From Tetracentron sinense (Eukaryota; Streptophyta; Magnoliopsida; Trochodendrales; Trochodendraceae), in assembly GCA_015143295.1 (NCBI GenBank), contig CM026574.1:11472938-11536937 (forward strand): 64,000 bases of DNA, in the 5' to 3' direction. Both the position numbers and the translations under genes were made by a program. Below are positions 22,691 through 33,040 of this stretch, in pieces. How positions within the stretch are numbered: the stretch's first letter is position 1; each line of letters opens with the position of its first letter. Below the pieces are notes generated by a model. That model saw only the letters and a program-made list of their open reading frames with translations. It was not told the origin of the DNA and did no database searches.

Positions 22691-23173
22691 ACCTAGCATT
22701 GCTCTTGTAAAATTCGTTAAGCTGCAATCCCGATTAGTTGTTAGTATCTATTAATTGGTTAGTGAGTTTGAGAGCCTAACATTTGACACTGGGACATATC
22801 AACTGCCATACCACAAGTCACAAGTCATAGGGATGGATCCCAAAGCACCCGAATGAGAGATATACACTGTCACTGGCACAAGCAGGGAAGTGTTGTTCCT
22901 TACTCCATACACTAAGCCCACCAACACTAAAACCATGACCACCATTTCTTTTTACATTGTAAGGCATCATATATATGGGGTTAGTAGGTTAAAAAATGGT
23001 GATTAGACCTCTTTGCCATGTCCCCATAGGACAATTTCCCAGACTTAATCCAAGATTACATTTCACGAGAGAGGCACACATCGTCATCTGAACAGACTTG
23101 ATCCTAGGATCACGTTCATGACAGGGCACACATCGTTAGATAGCAGGGCAGGTGTGTCATGACCAGTTAGACT

Positions 23174-23443
23174 TTACTTTTTCCACTTTTTTCTTTCCAG
23201 TCCAATATTTGTTCTCAAAGGTCCTCGTTTCGTGTAGAAGCAAACTCTCTAAATTTATGACCAACCTTTTCTTTAGTGATCTTACAATGAACATGAGTTT
23301 TTCCATTGTAAATCCGTACGGAACAATCAACAAATTCCGGCAAAATAGAAGATCTACGGGACCAAATTTTCCTGTTCAAAAGATCTTTTTTCTTCTTTAT
23401 TCTCAATAGGAATGCATCAACAAAACTTCCCAACCAATTTGAC
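23174..23443 (-). pseudogene. rps19: Nuclear copy of mitochondrial ribosomal protein S19, frameshifted
   Basis: The minus strand encodes a run closely matching plant mitochondrial RPS19: GSFVDAFLLRIKKKKDLL, then NRKIWSRRSSILPEFVDC, then SVRIYNGKT and VGHKFREFASTR. The frame breaks at ACACGAAACG, where one base seems lost. The remaining RPS19 tail (RTNIG and a lysine-rich end) continues in another frame to a TAA at 23174-23176. The normal ATG is missing. Instead the frame is open upstream to about 23694 and passes through a hAT MITE at 23582. The mitochondrial neighbour rps3 does not follow, so this is a short mitochondrial insertion or a decayed nuclear transfer of rps19 alone. S19 is a small-subunit ribosomal protein. 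The loss of 19 C-terminal codons argues against function. Confidence 0.85.
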
Positions 23444-23581
23444 GGTGACCTACCAATCAAATGGTCCAAATTGATGGACCAATAGAGAAGTGCCTCTCCC
23501 CACATTGGATCAATTGTAAGATGCACCATCACGGCATCAACATCATTTTGAAACTTCAAAAGGAAAGTGCATTGTCTTGGG

Positions 23582-23699
23582 TAGGAGCGGCAATGGGCTA
23601 GGTTTGGACTTGAATTTTGGTGATTTTTTAACAGGCCCATCCGAAGCCCGAAGCCCGACACATTTACAAAGGCCCAAACTCGTCGGATTGCCACCCCAA
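23582..23699. mobile_element. hAT-type MITE, 118 bp, inside the rps19 upstream frame
   Basis: TAGGAGCGGCAATGGGC at the left and the complement of TTGGGGTGGCAATCCGAC at the right are inverted ends. TCTTGG lies on both sides (6 of 8 bases of the duplication). The interior repeats GAAGCCC. Removing it would join minus-strand sequence GTAGCCAAGA to CAATGCACTT directly upstream of the rps19 copy. Confidence 0.65.
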
Positions 23700-24221
23700 A
23701 TCTTGGCTACTGCACTATATAAGGCTTGAAGATATGAATTTCCATGCTTTTCTATTACATGAGTACTAGTGAGTTGGATAACATAGTAATATATAGTTCA
23801 TGCACGAATGTTAAGTAATTTTATTTCCTTCAATAATGAGAGGAGAGGATAGCAAACCTAACAATTTTGTTGATGTAAATAACTCTCTAACATAAAATGA
23901 AAATATAAACATATTTAGTTCGACCGAATCCCATCATTATGTTGAATAGGTTCAATATGGCAACTAACTTCCAAATATATATATATATATATATATATAA
24001 AAAGACCGTAGTGAAGAAAGATATGAAGTTAACTGCAGGATACAATTTGAGACATTAAATTATGTTCCTAAACTTAGGATTCATGAATTAAAAAGAGGTA
24101 TTTATAAGATTATCGGTAGGTAAAATTTGGATAATGAAATGATGGCAATAGAGAACAAATATCGGTCGTGCACGTTTGCATGTTGACTCAATGAAGTCAT
24201 CTTCTCCGCTTCGCTTTCTTG

Positions 24222-24380
24222 AGAGAGGAATGTTAGCCTTACTCTCAGTCAAACTCTACTCTCAGTCTCTACCAACCATTTGTCCATTCTTGATAAGAGA
24301 TAGTACTTTAACTATCATAACTGGTTGGTGGAGGTTGAGAGTAGAGTTTGACCGAGAGTAGGGCTAGCACGCCTCTTCTT
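24222..24380. repeat. Imperfect long foldback (~58-bp arms)
   Basis: Left arm 24223-24280 and right arm 24321-24379 are inverted repeats of about 58 bases with roughly 85 percent pairing. The cores are AGTCAAACTCTACTCTCA and its complement, plus CTACCAACCA and TGGTTGGTGG. The loop is about 40 bases. It could be a small foldback transposon or a hairpin RNA precursor. No target duplication was seen. Confidence 0.8.
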
Positions 24381-24733
24381 GAGATATGATAACTGGTCAT
24401 CTATTTTCTTTTGGTTATAGCAATAATAAGAGCATTCATATATAATTTGAGGATGGTAAATTGTAAAAGAGACATTGTGACTAAAAAATGTATTACCATT
24501 TTCATTTAACTACCAAAAACTCTTGAATCAAAATATGTTTTAGGAAATTGCAGTTCATAAATATTCTAAGAAAAATCTCTGTGATGCATTAAGTGGAGTA
24601 GAGAAGTAATGTGGGATGAGCAAAGATGGACATCGCGCTATTCTCCTCCTCCACTTTTCGCCACGACGATGACAGCTCTATTGGTACTCGCTCTATCTCT
24701 TGCACTATAGTAGTACAACCTTACTCAAGGTTT

Positions 24734-25648
24734 TATTAGGAAAATATTATGTTAGGAAAATAATGATGTAATATCTATAAGATATACAAGATCTCATAGA
24801 TAATATTGAATTAGCATTAATCAAGGATTTGATTAGATTAGGTTTCTATCTTGAGGTCAATGTAATTTCTATATAAACCTTATTAGAGGTTATTGTAATC
24901 ATCCAAGACCTCTCAATAAATCAGAATTTCTACATGGTATCAGAGCGGGTGATCCATTGCCTATTTTGATTTTTTTTTTTAATTCCACTTTTCCGTTGAG
25001 TGGTGCCGCAACTACCTGCTAGGTGTGAAAACTTTGGTTTTTTTACTTTTAATAAAAACCCTACTATCATCTTCTATACTTTTACAACCCCAGTTCTCAT
25101 ACTTATACTCATGCCTCACGGTCTCTCCTTTTCTTTTCATTTATTGAAAACTTCTCCAACAAATTTTTTAAATTGCCGGTCATACTTCATGTGCTTTGGG
25201 AGAAGTTTTCAATAAATGAAAAGAATCACCGATCATACTTCATGTGCTTTGGGAGAAGATCATGACAGTTTGATCTAGTGGATCATCGGTTTCGATAGAC
25301 TCAAGAATGAGCGGGATGCGACAGAGATGAACTTCACAGATTGGTGGTGACCACCAAGCTTAGAACTATTCGTCAGCAAATTATCAAAGAAGATCAAGGG
25401 TGAGGAGTACTTGACTTATGACAAACACATGAAGATCTCGATCCTCATGTATTTGAGGGGGAGTATTAGGGAAATAATGATGTAATATCAATGAGATACA
25501 CAAGATCTCATAGATAATATTGAATTAGCATCAATCAAGGATTTGATTAGCTTAGGTTTCTATCTTGAGGTCAATGTAATCTCTATATAAACCCTATTAG
25601 AGCTTATTGTAATCATCCAAGAATTCTCAATAAATCAGAATTTCTACA
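24734..25648 (+). mobile_element. TRIM-type Copia retrotransposon, complete, TSD GGTTT
   Basis: Two LTRs (24734-24934 and 25464-25648) are highly similar from TAATGATGTAATATC to CAGAATTTCTACA. The left LTR carries an extra ~16-bp repeat at its start. GGTTT flanks both ends (24729-24733 and 25649-25653). Directly after the left LTR is TGGTATCAGAGCGG, a primer site for initiator tRNA-Met. Before the right LTR is the purine tract TTTGAGGGGGAG. The 529-bp interior codes for no polyprotein, so it is a terminal-repeat retrotransposon in miniature. It contains a perfect 26-bp inverted repeat (25132-25157 and 25199-25224) and a 25-bp direct repeat around GTGCTTTGGGAGAAG. Confidence 0.9.
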
Positions 25649-25799
25649 GGTTTTATACAATTCATAATGATTTTTTATTTGGAAACTATCTTTTTTATGC
25701 CAAAAAAGAAGCAATGATTTATAGAATAAAAAGAAAAAAAAAAGCAGCAAAATAATGGAACCTATCAAATTTTTAAGGGAAATGCTTTTACACAATTGA

Positions 25800-26150
25800 A
25801 AGTGACTGCAGTGTCCACGTGTCCCTTATAACCTTTGTTTAACCATGGTTAAACTTAACTAAATTAAAATTAGTATTCTTGTTTTTGTTTTTTCTAAAAA
25901 CCTTGCTTATATTGGTTAACCCTAGGGGGTTAACCACAATTGATGGATGGTAAAAAAGGGGCTTGGAAGAATGAGATCACTGGAGTCAGATCACTGGAGT
26001 TAGCTTCTAAGCTGACTATGAGGTCCATTTTCTATTTCCCAACCAGGTTCCTCTTTTAAGTTGACCGCAGTGTCTCCGTGTCCCTTGTAACCCTGTTTAA
26101 TCACGGTTAAGCTTAACAAAATTAAAATTAAAATTAAATTAAAATTAAAA
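25800..26150. repeat. Two partial copies of a MITE-like repeat (GCAGTGTCCACGTGTCCC)
   Basis: About 25803-25900 and 26060-26150 share TGACYGCAGTGTC, CGTGTCCCTT, a TTTAACCATGGTTAA-like palindrome and TTAACTAAATTAAAATT in the same order. Diverged relatives appear at about 11960 and 42113. I could not define terminal repeats. Confidence 0.6.
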
Positions 26151-27285
26151 TTGCTCTCTCAACAAACGGCAACGGATACTCTTGTAGATACCTGAGTATA
26201 ATCGGGCATAGCCTCGTTTTGCCGCATGGAAAGGTCCTTTAACCAAAGAGGAGATGATACCAAACATGCACCCGTTTCCTTGGGCAGTATATGCAAACCT
26301 CCCCCCCTTTTTTTTTTGTTCGAGATATACGTTGAGGGCGCAACACAGGTTAGGTGTTAGTATCTGTTCAATTAGTGGGTGAGGTGAAGAGTATATATAA
26401 ACTCCCACCCTCTCGGGAATGGAACCGATACCTCCCCCCAAAGCAAGGGATACACTATCACTGGGACAAAGCCCTGGTGTGTCATGCAAACCTTCCTAGC
26501 TCACCACATATTCTTTTTGACACCTATTAACAGTCTAAGGTTAGATAATCTAACACGGTGTTTTTTTCTAAAATAAAAAAGTAACCACATAAGTGAGTGA
26601 GTGAATCGTAACCAAAGTTAATTTATTTCTAAAACCCAAGGTTAGATTACTTAATCATAGGGGTGAATGAATCTTAATCGCAGTTAATAGATATCAAAGA
26701 AGACACGTGGAAAACTAAGGGGCTTGAAGGTGTTTCAAAGATTTCCAGGTTACAACGGTCATGATCTCAAGCATTTCTTAAATTCTAACACTAGTCTCTC
26801 CATTTCTTCATGCAAAGACAGAAAAAATTGTCCAAAAATCGATCTGTGATTCAATACCGTGCAAAATCAGTCGCAGAACAGAAGAGAATTCCTCTATCCC
26901 CTCTCCCACACACGTTCATCGCGTGGGTGTGAAGAGAAATAATGTTAAGGTAGCAAACAGAGATGTGTAAAATGGTGTTATACCTTGAAGGTGTTTGAAA
27001 ATTTTGCCAAGAGAGAGATTTCCAATTTACTGTCTTATCTGAAGAGTGGAGGGCAAAACTTACAAAATCAGTAATCTTTCAGATAAAGAGAGAACAAGTG
27101 ATATGACTATTCTGTCAAATATCAAAGGTTGTATACGAAATGCTTCAATGATTTAGTCGAAGAAGAAGAGTAGTTTGGAGATTGGGATGAATGAGAGAGA
27201 GAGAACATTGAAATGAGAATGAACAACCGTAGACGGCGAAGACGTGAAGGCTGTTTCCACTTTCCAATCCTATGAAATAGTAGAG
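26151..27285. other. Intergenic and 5' flank of the PPR gene
   Basis: At 26280-26490 the sequence resembles, in part, the one at 22770-22890 (ATACACTATCACTGGGACAAAG versus ATACACTGTCACTGGCACAAG), a dispersed repeat. From about 26.75 kb onward the sequence should be the promoter and leader of the PPR gene. No clear TATA box was found. Confidence 0.5.
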
Positions 27286-29412
27286 ATGAATGCAGCTTCT
27301 CTACTTAACCGTTTTCTTCAAAACAATACCCACAAACCCAAAACACTACCTACCAACGCCAAAGCCTTAACCAACAAAATTCTCATTCATCTCAGCTCTG
27401 GCCACCTCAAAAAAGCCGTCTCAATCCTCTTCGCTTCTCCATTACCCTTCCCTTCTTTCCTCTATGCCCGTCTCTTCCAAATTTGTTCCTCAAATCTTGC
27501 CATTGTCGAAGCCCGGAAGGTTGAATCCCACCTTGTCACATTCGCCACCACCCCACCAGTGTTTCTTCTTAATCGAGCTATTGAAACTTATGGGAAATGT
27601 GGGTGTTTTGATGATGCTTTGGAATTGTTTGAGGAAATGCCTCAAAGAGATGGCGGTTCATGGAACGCGATGATCACTGCTTATGCACAAGGTGGGTGTG
27701 CTGAGAGGGCTCTGTGGTTGTTCTCCTGTATGAATAAGTCGGCAGTTGCTGCTAATGAAATCACCTTTGCTAGTGTTCTTGGGTCTTGTGCTGCAGTTTT
27801 AGCTTTATCTCTTTCGAGGCAAATTCATGGGCTTCTTGTGAAAAATGGGTTTTGTTGCAATGTAATTTTGGGAAGTTCTATTGTTGATATTTATGGGAAA
27901 TGCCGGGTTATTAATGATGCCCGTAGAATGTTTGATGAGATTAAGAACCCAAATTCTGTTTCGTGGAATGTGATTGTCAGGCGGTATCTTGAAATGGGCG
28001 ATGAAGAGGAAGCTGTGGTTATGTTTTTCAAGATGATCCGGATTAATGTTAGGCCGTTGAATTTTACATTCTCTAATGCTCTTATTTCTTGTTCAAGTAT
28101 TTTTGCAATCAAGGAGGGGCTTCAAATTCATGGGGTTTCTGTTAAGATTGCTTTTGAGGAGAATGAGGTGGTTATGACCTCGCTCATTGATATGTATGCA
28201 AAATGTGGGAATTTGGAGGATGCTCATAGGCTTTTTGATCGACCTGGTTCGAAAAATGTGTTTTCTTGGACTGCAATGGTGTCCGGGTATGCAATGAGAG
28301 GGAGAACTAGAGAGGCACGGGAGCTCTTCAATGAGATGCCCCAACAGAGCGTGGTCTCATGGAACGCAATGTTGGCGGGGTATGCTCGGTTCTTCCAGTG
28401 GGAAGAGGCCTTGGATCTCGTGTTCAGGATGCGCAGAGCGACCAAAGACATCGACCATGTAACTCTTGGTTTAATTCTAAATGTTTGTGCGGGGCTATCA
28501 GACATCGAATTAGGGAAACAGATTCATGGATTTGTCTACAGACACGGGTTCTACTCCAATCTCTTTGTTGGCAATGCCCTTCTGGATATGTATGGGAAGT
28601 GTGGGAGCTTGAGAAGCTCCAGAATTTGGTTCTTGGAAATGGGTCGTTGGCGGGATAGAGTGTCCTGGAATGCTTTGATCACTAGCTATGCTCGTCATGG
28701 CTTGAGTGAAGAAGCTATGATGATGTTTGGGGAGATGCAATGGGAGACGACGCCAAGTGAATTTACGTTTGGCACCCTCTTGGCAGCTTGTGCAAATATT
28801 TTTGCACTTGAACAAGGGAAGCAAATTCATGGGCACATGATTAGGAAGGGTTACAAGATAGATGTTGTTGTTAGAGGAGCGTTAGTCGACATGTACTCCA
28901 AATGCCGTTGTCTCGAGTATGCTATTAATGTGTTTAAAAAGGCACCCTCCCGGGATCTGTTCCTGTGGAATTCCATGTTTTTGGGGTGTGCTCACAATGG
29001 AAGGGGTCGAGAGGTTCTTGAACTGTTTGTGTTGTTGCAGGAAGAAGGGGTTAGGCCTGATCACATCACCTTTCAAGGTGTTTTACTTGCCTGTATCGGC
29101 GAGGGTTTCATTGATTTGGGTAGGCAGTATTTCCAGTCGATGAGCAATGAGTATTGTATCATACCGCGGTTAGAGCACTATGAGTGCATGATCGAGCTCT
29201 TTGCTAGGTATGGGTTCATGGATGAGCTTGAGGATTTCATTCAGAATATACCGTTTGATCCAACTGTCCCAATGCTAACAAGAATCTTTGATGCTTGTAG
29301 AGAACATGGGCATTCAAGTTTGGGTGAATGGACTGCACAACGACTTAATGAACTGAACTCTTTAACTCCATACCGGTTTGAGATTCTGTCTGAAAGCAAT
29401 TTGGGCACGTAG
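27286..29412 (+). CDS. PLS-class pentatricopeptide repeat protein (At3g26540-like)
   Basis: An intronless frame of 708 codons from the ATG at 27286. The frame is open upstream to 27244, but only with a GTG, so the ATG reading MNAASLLNRF is preferred. After a ~90-residue N-terminus (possibly an organelle targeting sequence), PPR motifs run to the end. YGKCGCFDDALELFEEMP near residue 103 is the first; later ones include VDIYGKCRVINDARRMFDEI, LDMYGKCGSL and VDMYSKCRCLEYAINVF. Phrases such as SWNAMITAYA and QIHG recur, as expected for P, L and S repeats. The C-terminus has an E-like region (HYECMIELFARYG, IPFDPTVPM) but no DYW domain. Such proteins bind single-stranded RNA in mitochondria or plastids. 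The remembered sequence of Arabidopsis At3g26540 aligns almost throughout. No breaks are seen. Confidence 0.95.
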   Translation: MNAASLLNRFLQNNTHKPKTLPTNAKALTNKILIHLSSGHLKKAVSILFASPLPFPSFLYARLFQICSSNLAIVEARKVESHLVTFATTPPVFLLNRAIETYGKCGCFDDALELFEEMPQRDGGSWNAMITAYAQGGCAERALWLFSCMNKSAVAANEITFASVLGSCAAVLALSLSRQIHGLLVKNGFCCNVILGSSIVDIYGKCRVINDARRMFDEIKNPNSVSWNVIVRRYLEMGDEEEAVVMFFKMIRINVRPLNFTFSNALISCSSIFAIKEGLQIHGVSVKIAFEENEVVMTSLIDMYAKCGNLEDAHRLFDRPGSKNVFSWTAMVSGYAMRGRTREARELFNEMPQQSVVSWNAMLAGYARFFQWEEALDLVFRMRRATKDIDHVTLGLILNVCAGLSDIELGKQIHGFVYRHGFYSNLFVGNALLDMYGKCGSLRSSRIWFLEMGRWRDRVSWNALITSYARHGLSEEAMMMFGEMQWETTPSEFTFGTLLAACANIFALEQGKQIHGHMIRKGYKIDVVVRGALVDMYSKCRCLEYAINVFKKAPSRDLFLWNSMFLGCAHNGRGREVLELFVLLQEEGVRPDHITFQGVLLACIGEGFIDLGRQYFQSMSNEYCIIPRLEHYECMIELFARYGFMDELEDFIQNIPFDPTVPMLTRIFDACREHGHSSLGEWTAQRLNELNSLTPYRFEILSESNLGT

Positions 29413-30685
29413 TGGTCAGCACAGTGCATATAGTATTGATGTCGATGATGAAACTGTGGTCCTGAAAGGGGCTTTATTATTCCAAGTGGACATTGGGATT
29501 AGAGTTTTGCATTCATCAAGGTCTGCATGAAATGGTGGCATGTTCTTGTTTCAAAACAGGGACTACAAACTCCATCAGGCTATCCAGTGGAAAGACTTGT
29601 GGACTCAAGGCCTTGTTTATTGACCGGCAATATTTTATAACAGAGATGTCTCTTACTTGTGCAATGCAAGTATTGGCCATTTAATGGGAAGCTCATATTG
29701 CACATTGATAGATTTATAACCGGAAAGCCTTCCAACCGATAGCAATGATCATTCCTTGACATAATGGTTCTGCAACTAGCACATTGATGCATACTTAGCT
29801 AAATTTAAAAGCTTGACCATGTTATGCGGGTTCTCAGATCTAATTGGTGGAGAATATTCTACTGAAGTGGAGCTAGAGCTCCTACGAGGACTCTGATTTG
29901 CAGAAGCATTATACTGCTCCCTGATCATGGCGAACAATGTTCTTAAGACCAACTGGGCAACAAAGGAAGTTGGGTGCATAAATCCTTGACCCAATGTAAA
30001 CGGGGAAGCCTGTAAGTTTTTTCTGTGCAAGACTTCAAATGTTGTTTCTGACTCAGAGACTAGAGAGTAGGATGTGCTAAGACCCTCTTTATGTATTTAT
30101 CGATTTATTTACATTTTATTTCCTTTCCCTTAAATGAAAACCATTATTCATTGATAAAAGAAAGGAAAGTTTAATAACTTTTTTATCCATCTTATGAAGT
30201 TAATTTTTGGTGCTTGATGCTTTAAGACAAAGCACTCCATTGGAGGACTTGTGGAAATGAATGGGAGCTTAGAACCACCAAGACTTACTGTATATATATG
30301 TGTGTGTGTTTGTGTGATTTTTGCATCATTTATTCTTGCCTTCTACAAAATTTTGCTATAAGACAAAACACTCCATTTGGTCGGAGTTAAGAGTCTCTCT
30401 GGTTTCAATAAGTCCCTTGATGGCTTGATGCCAACACATGTAGCAGTAGAGGATTCAGTTCACCTTGATTGACCTTGATGTTTTGAATTCCGGTTGAGCT
30501 CCAGTGAACTGGAGAAACCATCAATATTTTAGCTTTTATTTTTAGATTTTTTCTTTTTCTTTTGGAAACTTTATAAGAAACTGGATAAAAGTTTTGGAGG
30601 AACCTTGGACTTTCCCTACTCTTTTTTTTGTCCTTATGGTACTTCTTATTTAGACTCATTAAAAAGCTACAAGCTTCTCCTAGAG
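29413..30685. other. 3' flank of the PPR gene, no second gene seen
   Basis: No recognisable gene. The first several hundred bases still have gene-like composition and may be 3' untranslated sequence. A TG/TA-rich microsatellite is at about 30290-30315. Confidence 0.5.
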
Positions 30686-31067
30686 TGTCACGCCCCGAAA
30701 CTCAAACTCCCAAGTCTTAGGGTGTGAGTTCTCATTCAACCACTTGGCTCATATTTATTATATAAATTTAATCATTTTTCACAACACAGTAAAGATTTGA
30801 ACTTCCAATACAATATAACCCTTCTACTTTACCTTTATTCTTCATAAGCCTTAATCTTAAAATAGTAATAAATTACCTCCTTAATCACTGATTAATTAAT
30901 TCATTACTTACTAATTATAATTAATAAAAAAAAATTACTATTTTTTTTATCCCCCCAAACCCTTCTTTACATTAGACCGGTCATTTTTGTTTCTTTCAAA
31001 ATTTCGAAATTGTACTCCGATTGACTGATATTGTGCTCTGAAGTTTGAAATTCTTAGGGTCATTACA
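30686..31067 (-). mobile_element. Short LTR remnant, same end type as LTRs A-C
   Basis: On the minus strand it begins TGTAATGACCCTAAGAA and ends AGTTTCGGGGCGTGACA, the terminal scheme of solo LTRs A to C, but it is only 382 bp. It is probably internally deleted. The 5-mer TAGAG precedes it and recurs 13 bases past its other end, so a target duplication is not certain. Confidence 0.5.
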
Positions 31068-31459
31068 CAGGGTACTTGTATAGAGGAGTTGATTTGGTTT
31101 GATTAGGTTTAGGGTTGTGATTTAGGGTTTTAAGGTCTAAGGTTTGAAAGAAAGAGAAGAGGAAGAGGAAGAGGAAGAGGAAGAAGAAGAAGAGATTAGG
31201 GAAAAATTAGAGAGAGAGTTTAATTGTCTCTCTCCTACTCATTCCTATTTATATTCCATTAATGTTATACTATTAGTATATTTGAGATACTAATAGTATA
31301 CTGAGATTACAATGTACAAAAGAAACATAAACATTAAAGAGAAGTATTCTTCTACACCCCCCCCCCCCCCCCTTGCCCCAACCCAAAGTTGGTGCGTAGA
31401 TGTCACTCATCCCAACTTGCTAACAATACTTCGAAATTGAGAACCACCAATCCCCTTAG

Positions 31460-33040
31460 TCAATAATCTTCAGATTGTACAAAAGGAATGTAAATATAAT
31501 CCGCCTTCTGCTTCTCCTTGATAAAGTGTTGATCCACCTCAACGTGCTTCGTTTTGTCATGTTGCACATGACTGTGAGCAATACCAATAGTTGCCTTATT
31601 GTCACAATATAAGCTCATTGGACTACTAGTATGGAACCCAATCTTAGTCAGGAGTAGCCGAAGCCATAGCAACTCACATAGCACATGTGACATGGCTCTA
31701 AATTTATGCTTCTCCTTGATAAAGTGTCGATCCATCTCAACATGCTTCGTTCTGTCATGTTGCATAGGACTGTGATCAATACTAATAGTTGCCTTGTTGT
31801 CACAATATAAGCTCATTGAACTACTAGTATGGAACCTAATCTTAGTCGGGAGTAGCCGAAGCCATAGCAACTCACATACCACATGTGACATGGCTCTAAA
31901 TTTTGCTTCTGCATTGGATCTTGCAACCACATGTTGCTTCTTGCTTCTCCATGTAATAAGGTTGCCTCAAACCATAGTGCAATACCCTGAAGTAGATCGT
32001 CAATCTAAAATGGACCCGACCTAATCTGCATCAGTGTATGCTTCAACTCTTAAGTTCCCATGACATTTATACATCAAATCTTTCCATGGAGACGACTTCA
32101 AATAGCGAATAATTTTATTATCTGCATCAAGATGTCCAATGGTCAGAGTATGTATAAACTGGCTAACCACAGTAACTGCATACGCAATGTCTGGTATGGT
32201 AAGAGATAAATAAATGAGGCGACCGACAAGTCTATGATTTGCCTGCATCTTGTAATCATTCCCCACTACCTTCATCGAGTTTGTGGTTAGTATCAATGGG
32301 TGTATCACATGGTTTACAACCCATCATACTTGTCTCTTCTAGAAGATCAAGGACATACTTGTGTTGAGAGATGAATATACCTTTCTTTGACCTGGCAACC
32401 TCAATCATAAGGAAGTATCTCAACTGACCCAGATCCTTGATCTCAAACTCCTTAGCTAACTTTCTCTTCAGTAACTTAATCTCATCATATCATTACCTGT
32501 TACTATAATGTCATCTACATAAACAATCAGAACAACCATCTTCTGATGAGACTGTTTGATAAATAATGTGTGGTCTGCTTGACTCTGCTTGTAATCCGCT
32601 TTCACCATAACACTACGAAACCGCTCGAACTAGGCTCTAGGGGACTGCTTTAGTCCATACAATGCCTTCTTCAGCTTACACATATTTCCTTTACTAGAGG
32701 GACAAATAAAACTAGGAGGAGGTACCATGTACACCTCTTCCTCCAAGTTACCATGCAAAAAGACATTCTTCACATCAAGTTGTTACAAGTGTCAATCCTG
32801 GTTGGTTGCAAGTGATAGGAAAACTCTCAATGAGTTCATTTTAGCAACTGAGGCGAATGTTTCCTGATAGTTTATCCCATATGTCTGAGTATATCCCTTT
32901 GTAACCAAATAGGCCTTGTATCTTTCAACTTATCTATCTAAGTAGTGTTTCATTTTGAACACCCACCAAAACCCTACAGGCTTCTTCCCTCTGGATGAGT
33001 ATCATATCCCAGGTACTATTCACAAATATCTCTTCTTCCA
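31460..33040 (-). pseudogene. Copia reverse transcriptase-RNase H remnant
   Basis: On the minus strand, pieces in order match Copia pol. [18 protein letters not shown] lies near 32760, then [12 protein letters not shown], the catalytic YVDDIIVTG near 32510, and RLVGRLIYLSLTIPDIAY with VVSQFIH near 32200. RNase H with CELLWLRLL and SLYCDNKAT follows (31460-31930). Stops and frame changes separate the pieces. The RNase H part contains a perfect in-frame 198-bp duplication, described separately. Confidence 0.85.
31510..31905 (-). repeat. In-frame 198-bp tandem duplication within Copia RNase H
   Basis: 31510-31707 and 31708-31905 are tandem copies of 198 bp, differing by roughly 10 percent. The period is 66 codons, so the minus-strand frame runs through both copies without a stop. 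Each copy encodes FRAMSHV, CELLWLRLL, SLYCDNKAT, TKHVE and HFIKEK. The Asp of the YCDNKA motif is kept in both. Confidence 0.9.

Noticed and set aside
23152-23409. An 85-codon plus-strand open frame
   Set aside because: It is the antisense shadow of the rps19 copy, which has clear family similarity on the minus strand.
27244-27285. Start of the PPR protein at 27244
   Set aside because: That codon is GTG. Plant nuclear genes start at ATG almost always, and the in-frame ATG at 27286 gives the expected N-terminus.
27891-29076. Several minus-strand and alternative-frame open frames within the PPR gene
   Set aside because: All overlap the long PPR frame and show no family resemblance.
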